Positions 27,884 through 36,318 of a stretch of 64,000 nucleotides of DNA are shown one piece after another (positions within the stretch are counted from its first letter, which is position 1; each line of letters opens with the position of its first letter). The position numbers and the translations under genes are program-made. Source of the DNA: Pseudomonas sp. 5P_3.1_Bac2 (GTDB taxonomy: Bacteria > Pseudomonadota > Gammaproteobacteria > Pseudomonadales > Pseudomonadaceae). The stretch covers positions 62,001-126,000 of the forward strand of contig NZ_JANLNY010000027.1 in assembly GCF_025465995.1 (NCBI RefSeq), in the 5' to 3' direction. Under the pieces are notes generated by a model, which was not told where the DNA came from, made no database searches, and worked only from the letters and a program-made list of their open reading frames with translations.

Positions 27884-28468
27884 ATGTTTGAATCCCTATT
27901 TGTACCCACAGGTATCGTCGCCCTCGCTGAGATTGGCGACAAAACACAACTGCTTGCGTTACTGCTGGCAGCGCGTTTTCGCAAACCCCTGCCGATCATT
28001 CTCGGCATCATCGTGGCGACCATTGCCAACCACTTTGTCGCCGGTGCTGTAGGCAACTGGGTGGCGAGCTTCTTCTCGCCAGCCACTCTTAGCTGGATTC
28101 TCGCCGCCAGCTTCGTGGCCGTCGCCCTGTGGACATTAGTGCCGGACAAACTGGACGACGATGAAAGCTCCAGCTTTAAACGCTATGGCCCCTTCCTCAC
28201 GACCCTGATTGCGTTCTTCCTCGCGGAGATGGGCGACAAAACCCAAGTCGCGACAGTGATGCTGGCCGCGCAGTACCCGCACTTCATTCTGGTGGTAATC
28301 GGCACCACTCTCGGCATGTTGCTGGCCAACGTACCGGTGGTTCTGGCCGGCAACTTTGCCGCAGATCGCTTGCCGCTGACCTTGATTCGTCGCCTCGCCG
28401 CCTGCGCCTTTGCCGCCCTGGCGGTATACGCCGGCTACCAAGCACTAAAATTTAGCGGCCTGCTGTAA
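27884..28468 (+). CDS. TMEM165/GDT1 family transporter, probable Mn2+ exporter
   Basis: 194 residues from ATG at 27884 (a TTG one codon upstream is also open). Six transmembrane segments form two homologous halves, each with the family motif: EIGDKTQ (near 15) and EMGDKTQ (near 116). GDT1/UPF0016 proteins move Mn2+ or Ca2+ by cation/proton exchange; bacterial members were shown to export Mn2+. The preceding yybP-ykoY riboswitch strongly supports Mn2+ as substrate and induction by excess Mn2+. Confidence 0.92.
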   Translation: MFESLFVPTGIVALAEIGDKTQLLALLLAARFRKPLPIILGIIVATIANHFVAGAVGNWVASFFSPATLSWILAASFVAVALWTLVPDKLDDDESSSFKRYGPFLTTLIAFFLAEMGDKTQVATVMLAAQYPHFILVVIGTTLGMLLANVPVVLAGNFAADRLPLTLIRRLAACAFAALAVYAGYQALKFSGLL

Positions 28469-28475
28469 ACGCCGA

Positions 28476-28499
28476 AAAATGCCAAGGGACTGGCATTTT
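28476..28499 (+). terminator. Terminator-like hairpin after the GDT1 gene
   Basis: AAAATGCCA-AGGGAC-TGGCATTTT follows the stop by seven bases; the stem ends in TTTT. Confidence 0.65.
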
Positions 28500-28573
28500 G
28501 CCAACCTTGGTCGGGCCCTTACGGCAGATTGGTGTATTACTTAATGCAGCCAATCTGTCGCAAGGAAGACTGC

Positions 28574-29017
28574 ATGCCGTTGCAAGAACGCAAAAAGCTG
28601 GTGCTGCAGCACATCGCCCTAAGCTGGAATAAGGGCCGCACAGCCCTAGCCGAGCATCTGCACAGCCCGGACTTCATCTACAAAAGCGCCTTTGTCAGCC
28701 AACCCCTTAACAGCACCGGCTTTGCCAAGTTAATCAGCGAAGTGCGTGACGCCATGCCTGACATCGAAGTGGTGGTGGAGGAATGCATCGCCGAAGGCTC
28801 CAAAGTGGTGACGTGGAGCACCATGATCGGCACCCTCAGCAAGCCCGCTTTCGGCTTGCCGGCCAGTGACAAAGTGCTGAGTATCGCCGCCATGGCCTTC
28901 TGGACCTTCAACCCAAGCAACCAGATCGAAGAAATCTGCACCATCTTTGATATGGAAAGCCTGCGCGCGCAGCTAGGGCTCAGCGCACAAACCTACGCGG
29001 CGAAAGCCCTGCCTTAA
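28574..29017 (+). CDS. SnoaL-like ester cyclase-family protein
   Basis: 147 residues from MPLQERKKLVLQHIALSWNK, chosen for the AAGGAAG Shine-Dalgarno seven bases before it. The NTF2/SnoaL-like fold is suggested by the length, the AMPDIEVVVEECIAEGSKVVTWSTMIGT pattern broken into beta strands, and the EEICTIFDMESLRAQLG end. Such proteins include polyketide cyclases and many of unknown role. No neighbour suggests a pathway; substrate unknown. Confidence 0.75.
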   Translation: MPLQERKKLVLQHIALSWNKGRTALAEHLHSPDFIYKSAFVSQPLNSTGFAKLISEVRDAMPDIEVVVEECIAEGSKVVTWSTMIGTLSKPAFGLPASDKVLSIAAMAFWTFNPSNQIEEICTIFDMESLRAQLGLSAQTYAAKALP

Positions 29018-29034
29018 GTCTCGACGTGCCTGAC

Positions 29035-29847
29035 TTAGCGCGCCTGTTGGTACAACGGCATGACTTTGGGGATGGCCGCTTGCAAGGCGCTGATGCGATT
29101 GCTCGATGACGGGTGGGTGCTCATAAACTCCGGGCTGGAGCCGGCACTGGCAGAAGCCATTTTTTGCCACAGGGTTACCGCGGCATTGGGGTCATAGCCC
29201 GCCCGCGCGGCCAGCTCCAGACCGATCAAGTCGGCCTCATTTTCATTGGCCCGGCTATTGGGCAAGGTCATCCCGTACTGCACCGCGGCGTCAGCCAGGG
29301 CCATGCTGTCGGCACCCAAGCCGAGCAACGCACCGGCACCTTTTTTCGTCAGCTCAATGCCGTAGGCCTTGGACATCGCCTCACGCCCATGCTCACGTAA
29401 GGCATGGGCGATCTCATGGCCCATCACCGCCGCAATTTCATCATCGCTAAGGTTGAGTTTGTCGATGATCCCGGTATAGAAAATAATCTTGCCGCCGGGG
29501 CCACAGTTGGCGTTGAGCTCATCGCTCTTAATCAGGTTGACCTGCCAATCCCACTGCGCAGCATCCGGGCGGAACACCGTGGCCTGCTTGATCAGGCGAT
29601 CAGCAATGGCCTGTAAACGCTTGGCATTGGCGCTGGAATTATCCAACTCACCTTTATTAGACGCGGTACTTACCGTCTCTTGGTAAGACTGGGCGTACAT
29701 CTGATTGACTTCATCGGTCGACAACATACTGAACATATATTGCTTGCGCTCAACCCCTACGGCCCCGCCACTGGTGGTGTTGACCGCCTGGCAAGCAGCC
29801 AAGGTTAGGGCTGTACCCAGCACAGCCGCCGCAGATAAATGTCGCAT
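29035..29847 (-). CDS. M48 family zinc metalloprotease, lipoprotein
   Basis: 270 residues from MRHLSAAAVLGTALTLAAC. A lipoprotein signal ends at Cys19 (lipobox LAAC). The zinc site HEIAH lies at 144-148, with the third ligand Glu in NENEADLIG about 55 residues later, as in Oma1/LoiP/YcaL-type M48 proteases. Expected in the periplasm, attached to a membrane, with a role in envelope protein quality control. Converges with the SnoaL-like gene. Confidence 0.9.
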   Translation of the reverse strand: MRHLSAAAVLGTALTLAACQAVNTTSGGAVGVERKQYMFSMLSTDEVNQMYAQSYQETVSTASNKGELDNSSANAKRLQAIADRLIKQATVFRPDAAQWDWQVNLIKSDELNANCGPGGKIIFYTGIIDKLNLSDDEIAAVMGHEIAHALREHGREAMSKAYGIELTKKGAGALLGLGADSMALADAAVQYGMTLPNSRANENEADLIGLELAARAGYDPNAAVTLWQKMASASAGSSPEFMSTHPSSSNRISALQAAIPKVMPLYQQAR

Positions 29848-30065
29848 CGTCCAACTCCTGAAAAAAACTGGCCTCATCCTAGTGGCCCGTCCGACGCGGA
29901 ACAATCCCTAGGCGAGACTTGACGCTAGATGGCATTTTGCCTGCGCATCCAGACAAACCAGCTATGCTGGGTGTGGCACGCTCACAGCGTCGTTCGAAAG
30001 GCCTTAATACATTGCCCGCCCTGCCGATAACAGGCGAACAGGATGTCGCCAAGATGGAGTTCTAA

Positions 30066-32204
30066 ATGCGCTTTAAGTCCATTCAGTTTTCTGTTCTCGT
30101 ATTCGCCGGAGCCAGTGTGCTCGCGGTGGTCGCCGCATTGGTGCTGTATGCCCTGTTTGCCGCCTCGCACACGCAGAAATTGGTTCACGACAGTACTCAG
30201 GGCTTGCTCCAGCAGGTTATCGAGCAGCGTCTTAGTTCGCTGGCCCAGGCCGAAGTGGCGCGTTTGGAGCATCAGTTTGATGCGCCTATGACCTTGGCCA
30301 AGTCCATCGCCACCCTCAATAGCCATATGGCGACGCAAACCGATAGCGGCAAGGCCCTCAATATGACGCGCGAGGAGCTGTCGCAGCTGGCGCGGCGCTA
30401 TCTGCAAGATAATCCACACCTGCTGGATATCTACATCGGCTGGGAAGCCAATGCCTTCGACGACCAAGACAGCGTCTATGCCGGCCTCACTGAGCAAGGC
30501 TACGACCAGACCGGGCGCTTTATGCCTTGGTGGTACCGCGACGGCAGCGAGTTGAAAGTGCTCGCCCTAGAAGCACAAGCCATGGAAAGCGAAAAGCTGC
30601 TGCCCACTGGGGTGCGTGAGGGTGAGTACTACCTGTGCGTGAAACAAAGCAAACAGCCCTGTGTGGTCGACCCTGCATCCTATGAGTACGGCGACAAGCA
30701 AATCCTAGTGGCATCGTTCAACGCCCCGGTGTTGGTCAACGGCCAATTCAAAGGCATCGTAGGCAATGACCTGCCCCTGGACTTTATCCAGGGCCTGCTG
30801 GTTAAAGCTAACGGCAACCTGTATGACGGCGCCGGTGAAATGGCGCTGATTGCCGCCAATGGCACCCTGATCGCCGCCAGTAAAGACGCCAGTCTGATTG
30901 GCCAGCCCGCAAGCAAAACCCTCGATAGCGCCCTACTCGCCCGGATTAGCGGCGCCAAGGCCGATCAAGCGCTGATCAACCTCAATCCAGAGCGCGAAGT
31001 TTTCGAGGTGCTGCTGCCGTTTAAAGTCTCAGGTACCGCCACCCAGTGGACCCTCGCCGTAGTGCTGCCCAGCTCAGCCGTGTTTGCTGAACTGCAAACG
31101 CTGCAACAACAACTCAGCGAGCGCGCCAACAACGACACCCTGGGCATGACCTTAGTCGGTCTGCTGATTGCAGCCATCGGCCTGCTGGTGATCTGGTTTG
31201 TCGGCTACGGCATTGCCCGCCCGCTCAAGCAAATGGTCAGCATGCTGGATGACATCGCCAAAGGTGATGGCGATCTCACGGCCCGCTTGCAGGTGCAGCG
31301 CAGTGACGAGCTGGGGCAAATCGCCAATGGCTTCAATGCCTTCTTAAGTAAGCTGCAATTGATGATTCGCGATGTAGTGGCCTCGGTGCAGCATGTCAGC
31401 GACTCCTCCGAGCACACTGCCGATATCGCCATCCGCACCAACCAAGGCATGCAGAAACAGCTGGCCGAAATCGAGCTGGTCGCCACCGCCGTGCACGAGA
31501 TGACGGCCACCGCTCAGGATGTGGCGCGCAACGCCACCCTGGCTGCGGAGTCCGCCAACAATGCCGACCTGGCCGCCAACCAAGGCAAGCACACCGTGCA
31601 ACAAACCGCCTCAGCCATCAGCGCCCTGGCCCAGGAAATGGGCCGTGCGGTGGGCGTGGTGCAAACCTTGGCCAAGGACAGCGAAAACATTAACGCGATC
31701 CTGGTAGCCATTCGTGGCATTGCCGAGCAGACCAACCTGCTCGCGCTTAACGCCGCGATTGAAGCGGCCCGCGCCGGCGAGCAAGGGCGCGGCTTTGCTG
31801 TGGTGGCCGATGAGGTGCGTAACCTGGCACAGAAAACCCAGCAAGCCACCGAAGAAATCCAGAGCATGATCCAGCAACTGCAAAACGGCACCCGTGAAGT
31901 GGTGCAAGTGATGGAGCAGAGCCAAGCGAAAACCAACGACAGCGTGCAACACGCCAACGAAGCGGCTAACTCGCTGGAGGCCATCACCCAGGCGGTGTCG
32001 GTGATCAACGACATGAACACCCAAATCGCCAGCGCCGCCGAGGAGCAAAGCGCAGTGGCGGAGGACATCAACCGCAACGTCACCAACATCGGTCAAGTCG
32101 CCAACGAAGTGGCCGCCGGCGCCGACGAAGCCAGCCAGGCCAGCGCGCAGCTGACCCGCTTGGCCGAGCAGCAACGACGGCTGATTAATCAGTTCCGCGT
32201 CTAA
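30066..32204 (+). CDS. Methyl-accepting chemotaxis protein with dCache sensor
   Basis: 712 residues; GGAG lies six bases before the ATG. TM1 about 11-31, a periplasmic double-Cache domain about 40-345 (including IYIGWEANAF and PWWYRDGSELK, and EGIVG-type repeat KGIVGNDLPL), TM2 about 355-375, HAMP to about 430, then a coiled-coil signalling domain whose tip EQTNLLALNAAIEAARAGE is near 552-570. dCache receptors commonly bind amino acids or other small molecules, but the ligand motif is not decisive here. Monocistronic with a strong terminator. Confidence 0.94.
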   Translation: MRFKSIQFSVLVFAGASVLAVVAALVLYALFAASHTQKLVHDSTQGLLQQVIEQRLSSLAQAEVARLEHQFDAPMTLAKSIATLNSHMATQTDSGKALNMTREELSQLARRYLQDNPHLLDIYIGWEANAFDDQDSVYAGLTEQGYDQTGRFMPWWYRDGSELKVLALEAQAMESEKLLPTGVREGEYYLCVKQSKQPCVVDPASYEYGDKQILVASFNAPVLVNGQFKGIVGNDLPLDFIQGLLVKANGNLYDGAGEMALIAANGTLIAASKDASLIGQPASKTLDSALLARISGAKADQALINLNPEREVFEVLLPFKVSGTATQWTLAVVLPSSAVFAELQTLQQQLSERANNDTLGMTLVGLLIAAIGLLVIWFVGYGIARPLKQMVSMLDDIAKGDGDLTARLQVQRSDELGQIANGFNAFLSKLQLMIRDVVASVQHVSDSSEHTADIAIRTNQGMQKQLAEIELVATAVHEMTATAQDVARNATLAAESANNADLAANQGKHTVQQTASAISALAQEMGRAVGVVQTLAKDSENINAILVAIRGIAEQTNLLALNAAIEAARAGEQGRGFAVVADEVRNLAQKTQQATEEIQSMIQQLQNGTREVVQVMEQSQAKTNDSVQHANEAANSLEAITQAVSVINDMNTQIASAAEEQSAVAEDINRNVTNIGQVANEVAAGADEASQASAQLTRLAEQQRRLINQFRV

Positions 32205-32220
32205 GCCCAAGGGCTCAAGC

Positions 32221-32256
32221 AAAAGGCGCGATCTGTTAGCAGATCGCGCCTTTTTT
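32221..32256 (+). terminator. Terminator after the chemoreceptor gene
   Basis: AAAAGGCGCGATCTG-TTAG-CAGATCGCGCC then TTTTTT. Long perfect stem; can act in both directions between convergent genes. Confidence 0.9.
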
Positions 32257-32282
32257 ATGTTGATGCCTGGGTTACTGCGCGC

Positions 32283-32900
32283 CTAGCCCGGGGTCAGACA
32301 CTCTGGTGCGTCCAACTTAGGGTCATTGATGAAGTTAGCCAGCACCCGCTCGCGCAACTGCGGCTGGGGACTGCCGAGCAAGGCGTGCAAATCGGCCAAG
32401 TCCGTGGCGGGATTCAACCACGCGGCCTGCCCCGCTTCGTCCAGCAACAGCGGTCGGCGCTGGGTCGCCACCGGCAAGGTCACCAAGGCCACGCTTAAAT
32501 AGCTCGCCCCTGCCACCGGGTAAGCCTCCCAGATCGCCGCGAAATACAGCGGGCTGGCCTCTGCGGTGAGCCAAAACGGCCGTTTACGCGCCGTGCCGCG
32601 CCACTCATAAAACCCGTTGGCGGCAACTAAGCCACGGCGCTGGCGAAAGGCTTCGCGAAACATCGGCTGCTCAGCCACGGTTTCAGCCCGGGCGTGGGCT
32701 GGAGTTTTCGTCATATCGGTGAGCCAAGGCGGCGTCAGGCCCCAACGAGCCCGGGCTAACTGGCGCTGGCCATCCACCTCACGCAGCAGCAACACCTGAC
32801 TGTGCGGCGCAATGCTCCAGTGCGGCGCCTGATCGGCGGGAAAACCGGGCAGCGCGGCAAAGGCCGGGGTCCAACGGAACAGGGCAAAACGTCCACACAT
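32283..32900 (-). CDS. SRAP (YedK/HMCES-like) domain protein with altered active site
   Basis: 205 residues, MCGRFALFRW. SRAP proteins use Cys2 to form a thiazolidine crosslink with abasic sites in single-stranded DNA. Cys2 is present (after Met removal) and the Glu in NGFYEWRG is kept. Compared with E. coli YedK, however, the DNA-binding Asn of NARVET is His here (HARAET), and the catalytic His of HDRRPLVL is Thr (TQRRPLLL). The fold is therefore clear but chemistry may differ, especially crosslink reversal. Convergent with the chemoreceptor gene; no operon partner. Confidence 0.85.
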   Translation of the reverse strand: MCGRFALFRWTPAFAALPGFPADQAPHWSIAPHSQVLLLREVDGQRQLARARWGLTPPWLTDMTKTPAHARAETVAEQPMFREAFRQRRGLVAANGFYEWRGTARKRPFWLTAEASPLYFAAIWEAYPVAGASYLSVALVTLPVATQRRPLLLDEAGQAAWLNPATDLADLHALLGSPQPQLRERVLANFINDPKLDAPECLTPG

Positions 32901-33105
32901 GCTTGGCTCAATGACTCAACTCAAAACAGCGCCTACCTTAGCAGAGCCCGCCGCACAGCTGGGATAAGACGGTGGGCGGGGAGCATCTGCGCTAAATAAA
33001 ACTTGTCCTATCGGTGCATGATTAGACCCAGCACACACTGCACGCTGCGCCTGGCCGCCTTATAATGCGCGAGGCCTGTGCCACGGCACAGACGCCAGTT
33101 GCGCG

Positions 33106-33111
33106 TATAAT
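33106..33111 (+). promoter_or_regulatory. -10 element upstream of the acyltransferase gene
   Basis: TATAAT at 33106-33111, with a second TATAAT at 33061-33066. Neither has a convincing -35 at normal spacing, so both are only candidates within the 300-bp gap, which otherwise shows no gene. Confidence 0.4.
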
Positions 33112-33202
33112 CGCCACTTTATTAGTCACTGCGCGTGACGGCCAGCGGCTCCGGCCCAGCCTGAAAGCACCTGTTTACCATCACCCCTAACAAGAGAACA
33201 TG

Positions 33203-34366
33203 ATGGGCGAATTCGATTCCATCCGACCTTACGCCGACGCCGAGGTCCCCGCTGTTTTAGCCCGCCTGTTGGCTGACGACGCCTTTCTCAAGATCATTAC
33301 CCAGTTCGGTTTCCCGCGCTTGGCCGGCCCCTTTGGCTGGTTGCTCAAACCTTTGGTCGCATTGCGCCTGCGCGCCAAGTTTCGCCACGTCCGCTCGGTG
33401 GCTGATCTGCAAGAACACATCGAAGGCTATGTAGATAACACCATCGAGCGCGCCACCGATGGCATCACCTACTCCGGGATTGAACACCTGCAAGCCGGCA
33501 AGGCTTACCTGCTGCTGGCTAACCACCGCGATATCGTCATGGACCCGGCGTTCGTCAACTACGCCGTGTATCACGCAGGGCTGCCGACGCCGCGTATCGC
33601 CATTGGCGATAACCTGCTGCAAAAGCCCTTTGTCAGCGACCTGATGCGCCTGAACAAAAGCTTTATCGTGCACCGCTCCCTGACCGGGCGCCGGGAAAAG
33701 CTGGCGGCCTACCAACTGCTGTCGGCCTATATCAATCACTCGATCCGCAATGACGTCGAATCGATCTGGATCGCTCAGGCTGAGGGCCGCGCCAAAGACG
33801 GTGACGACCGCACCGACTCAGCGATCCTCAAGATGTTTCATATGAGCCGCAAGGATGAGCCCTTCGCCGAGGTGATCAACAGCCTGCACCTGATTCCGGT
33901 AGCGATCAGCTACGAGTACGATCCCTGTGACCTGGCCAAAGCACGGGAAATGTTTATCCGCGCCAGCACCGGCAGCTACAACAAAGTGGCTGGTGAGGAC
34001 GATAAGAGCATCGCCCTCGGCATCACCGGCTATAAAGGCCGCGTGCACATCCACTTCAGTGAACAAGTCAGCCAGGGCCTGGAAGACAGCAAACAACTGG
34101 CTGCGCAGGTGGACCAGCAGATCCTCAGCGGCTATCGCTTGTTCCCAGTGCATTATCTGGCCTACGCCATGTGGAGCGAGCGCGATCCGTTGCTGGCCGT
34201 CCCGGACGCCGCAGAGCTGTTCGCTGCCGCCGAACTGGCCCAAGCGCAAAGCGAGTGGCAACGGCGCTTGGCGGCTTGCCCCGCAGAGCAACAACCCTAC
34301 CTGATCGTGCAGTACGCCACGCCCGTGCGTAATCAATACCGCATCAAAGCCGGCCTGCCGCTATAA
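33203..34366 (+). CDS. Membrane-associated 1-acylglycerol-3-phosphate acyltransferase-like protein
   Basis: 387 residues from the second of two adjacent ATGs. The PlsC-type acyltransferase motif I, NHRDIVMDP (HX4D), lies near residue 110, motif II-like FIVHRSLTGRR near 155 and motif III-like WIAQAEGRAKDGDD near 190. Such proteins transfer acyl groups to glycerophosphate-type acceptors at the inner membrane. It is longer than PlsC, with an extra C-terminal region ending RNQYRIKAGLPL; acceptor unknown. Confidence 0.83.
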   Translation: MGEFDSIRPYADAEVPAVLARLLADDAFLKIITQFGFPRLAGPFGWLLKPLVALRLRAKFRHVRSVADLQEHIEGYVDNTIERATDGITYSGIEHLQAGKAYLLLANHRDIVMDPAFVNYAVYHAGLPTPRIAIGDNLLQKPFVSDLMRLNKSFIVHRSLTGRREKLAAYQLLSAYINHSIRNDVESIWIAQAEGRAKDGDDRTDSAILKMFHMSRKDEPFAEVINSLHLIPVAISYEYDPCDLAKAREMFIRASTGSYNKVAGEDDKSIALGITGYKGRVHIHFSEQVSQGLEDSKQLAAQVDQQILSGYRLFPVHYLAYAMWSERDPLLAVPDAAELFAAAELAQAQSEWQRRLAACPAEQQPYLIVQYATPVRNQYRIKAGLPL

Positions 34367-34379
34367 CCCCCGGCACATG

Positions 34380-34399
34380 GCCGGCAGCCCACTGCCGGC
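34380..34399. terminator. GC-rich hairpin between convergent genes
   Basis: GCCGGCAG-CCCA-CTGCCGGC has perfect eight-base arms but no T-run. It may end or stabilise converging transcripts. Confidence 0.45.
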
Positions 34400-34404
34400 C
34401 ACCT

Positions 34405-34689
34405 CTACAGCTGAGTGCTGAACCAAGAAACGGCCAGGGCCAAACCCAAGCAAGCGGCGCCGAAGCTGGTAAAGAAGCGGTTGATCCGCGCAGTCGCGGC
34501 ATCCATGCCATAACCGCCGGCCTGTTTACCCTTGGCCGCGACCCGCGCCATGGCGCGGCTATACCGGATGCGTGTGGCCACTAACAACCAAGAGCCGGCC
34601 ACGGCTAAGAACAATGCCAGTGCGTTAATCCACGCCGCGTAAATGGCATAACGACCACCGATGAGCGCACCCAGCGCTTGAACGGACAT
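34405..34689 (-). CDS. Small inner-membrane protein of unknown function
   Basis: 94 residues from MSVQALGALIGGRYAIYAAW, with TTGAGG six bases upstream. Two hydrophobic segments (about 15-40 and 72-90) flank a basic loop (RIRYSRAMARVAAKGKQAG). I do not recognise a named family. The open frame extends 60 codons upstream but that part looks like noise. Confidence 0.7.
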   Translation of the reverse strand: MSVQALGALIGGRYAIYAAWINALALFLAVAGSWLLVATRIRYSRAMARVAAKGKQAGGYGMDAATARINRFFTSFGAACLGLALAVSWFSTQL

Positions 34690-34882
34690 AACAACCTCAA
34701 CCCAATAAAATGACTGTCCAGCCCTGCAAGGCGTACTACAGCAGGTCGGTACGGGCGCCATTTTACGAGGCGTGACAAGGGCCAAGAACTGCCTTACGAC
34801 CAAGGGCCGTGGCGATACGTCGCACCCCTTGCACGGCCTGTAACACTGTCTTACCGGCGCGCCTAGCAATCATCCAGACAAC

Positions 34883-34912
34883 AAAAAGCCCGACCTAGGC
34901 CGGGCTTTTTTT
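34883..34912. terminator. Bidirectional terminator after the yajG-type gene
   Basis: AAAAAGCCCG-(8 bases)-CGGGCTTTTTTT, with A- and T-runs. It lies downstream of the lipoprotein gene at 34924 and upstream of the small membrane protein gene. Confidence 0.85.
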
Positions 34913-34923
34913 GCGCTGGGCAG

Positions 34924-35508
34924 TTACTGCGCGAGCAGTTGCGCCACCGCCGGATCTTTAAACGCGCGGGTCAGCGCATCGCTGAGCACATCGCTGACCA
35001 ACTTGGTGTTGGTGTCCTGATTCGGCGCCATACCAAAACGCTGACTCAGCGAGGCGCCGTAGTTGCCGCTGTAACGACGGCCGCTGTTTTGCACGTCAAT
35101 GCGCAGGCTGGCGGTCATGTCGGCCTCAGTGACATACAGGTCATCTTTAGGCGACTGGTACTTCAGCTGCGACAGGGTCAGGGTCAGTTGCGGCGCGTTA
35201 TACGCATTGGCGCTTGGGGTGAAGCCCAGCAGACGCAACGCGGTTTCAGCCTGCGCTTGCAGCTTAGGCAGAACATTGTTGGCGGCAACGCTGATCGAAC
35301 TGGTTTCCGGGTACAGACCACCGCGTGTGCCCAGCACTGGCGAGGTACGCCCGTCGACTACTTTTACAGCCACAGGCTGACCGTGACCGACTGGCGCCAG
35401 TTGGCTGGTCAATTTTGGCTCTGGGCTAAGCTGCTGAGGACTGTGAGCACAACCCACCAAAGTGAGGCTGGCAACAGCCAAGGCGGTAAATAAAAGACGA
35501 TGCAGCAT
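34924..35508 (-). CDS. YajG family lipoprotein
   Basis: 194 residues from MLHRLLFTALAVASLTLVGC; GGAG is eight bases upstream, better than for an ATG two codons earlier. Lipobox LVGC with Cys20. The mature part follows the YajG pattern (VAVKVVDGRTSPVLGTRGG, repeated ISVAANNVLPKLQAQAE). An outer or inner membrane lipoprotein; function of the family unknown. Monocistronic. Confidence 0.88.
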   Translation of the reverse strand: MLHRLLFTALAVASLTLVGCAHSPQQLSPEPKLTSQLAPVGHGQPVAVKVVDGRTSPVLGTRGGLYPETSSISVAANNVLPKLQAQAETALRLLGFTPSANAYNAPQLTLTLSQLKYQSPKDDLYVTEADMTASLRIDVQNSGRRYSGNYGASLSQRFGMAPNQDTNTKLVSDVLSDALTRAFKDPAVAQLLAQ

Positions 35509-36318
35509 GCTCATTTCTCCATACATACACGGGGTGGGGCAGAATTGTGGCGCAGTATACCCAGCCGACCTCTTGCCTGACAGCGCTGCTTGCTAGGACG
35601 CCCGAAGCGCCTCGGGGTTCCACCGCCGCGCATGCCCACGCAGGCGTAAGACTTTAGTCGCCCAAGCCTCAAGCCGGTACTGGCAGGCCATTGGCCAGTC
35701 CCGCAAAGACCTTAGCGCGCCATCACAAGCCCTCCTATTCGCCGCCAGAGCAACGCTGACGGGGCCTCGACGAAATTGACCGAAGCCTCTAGAACCGGCT
35801 TTAGGGCGCTCAAACACAGCACAAACAGGCGCTAATCCCGCTCTTTTCGCCGGGCTCAGCAGGTGCACAACTAGACAAGAAAACTCAGTACAGGCGATCA
35901 ATTTTCTAGCTTTGCCCTTATAATCGCGCCCGAATTATAAGGGCACCTCCTGGTTAGGGTCTTGTCGTAGTACTGATGCACCTTCATCAACTACCCCCCC
36001 AGAGAGTCACCCATTTCGCGCTGCCAGCGTTGGCCGCCACTGCCTTTGTTCTGCCTTGGTGTTCTGCATCAAAGCGTGCGCACAGTTAGTAGTGAGCCTT
36101 GGATAGCCGCGACTTGAGCTTCACGACTCCAAAAGAGCGTGAAAAAAACGGTTGGAAAAACTTCACAAGAGTGTGGCGAAAATGAACGATCTCACGGTTG
36201 GCATCTGCCCCCAGAAGCCTGTTTCTTGCAACCCTGAGTCTCTCGGCGCCTGCTGATTGGCAGTGTTTACACAGGCTAGTTAAGGTCCTTTTGAGTACTG
36301 GTTTGCGGAGAAGCGGCA
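35509..36318. other. 810-bp intergenic region upstream of mqo
   Basis: No convincing gene on either strand. The longest ORF (35593-35901, minus) is Arg/Ala-rich and matches nothing I know. The stretch holds a perfect 11-bp-arm inverted repeat (35914-35944) and presumably the mqo promoter with a long leader, or an unrecognised small RNA. Confidence 0.6.
35914..35944. repeat. Perfect inverted repeat carrying TATAAT on both strands
   Basis: GCCCTTATAAT and ATTATAAGGGC are perfect 11-base arms around the nine bases CGCGCCCGA. Each arm contains a TATAAT in opposite orientation, so the site could be an operator or a pair of back-to-back -10 elements. No good -35 is seen for either. Confidence 0.75.

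Noticed and set aside
35593..35901. 102-codon ORF on the minus strand
   Set aside because: Arg/Ala/Cys-rich, no Shine-Dalgarno and no family. Kept only as part of the gene-free region.
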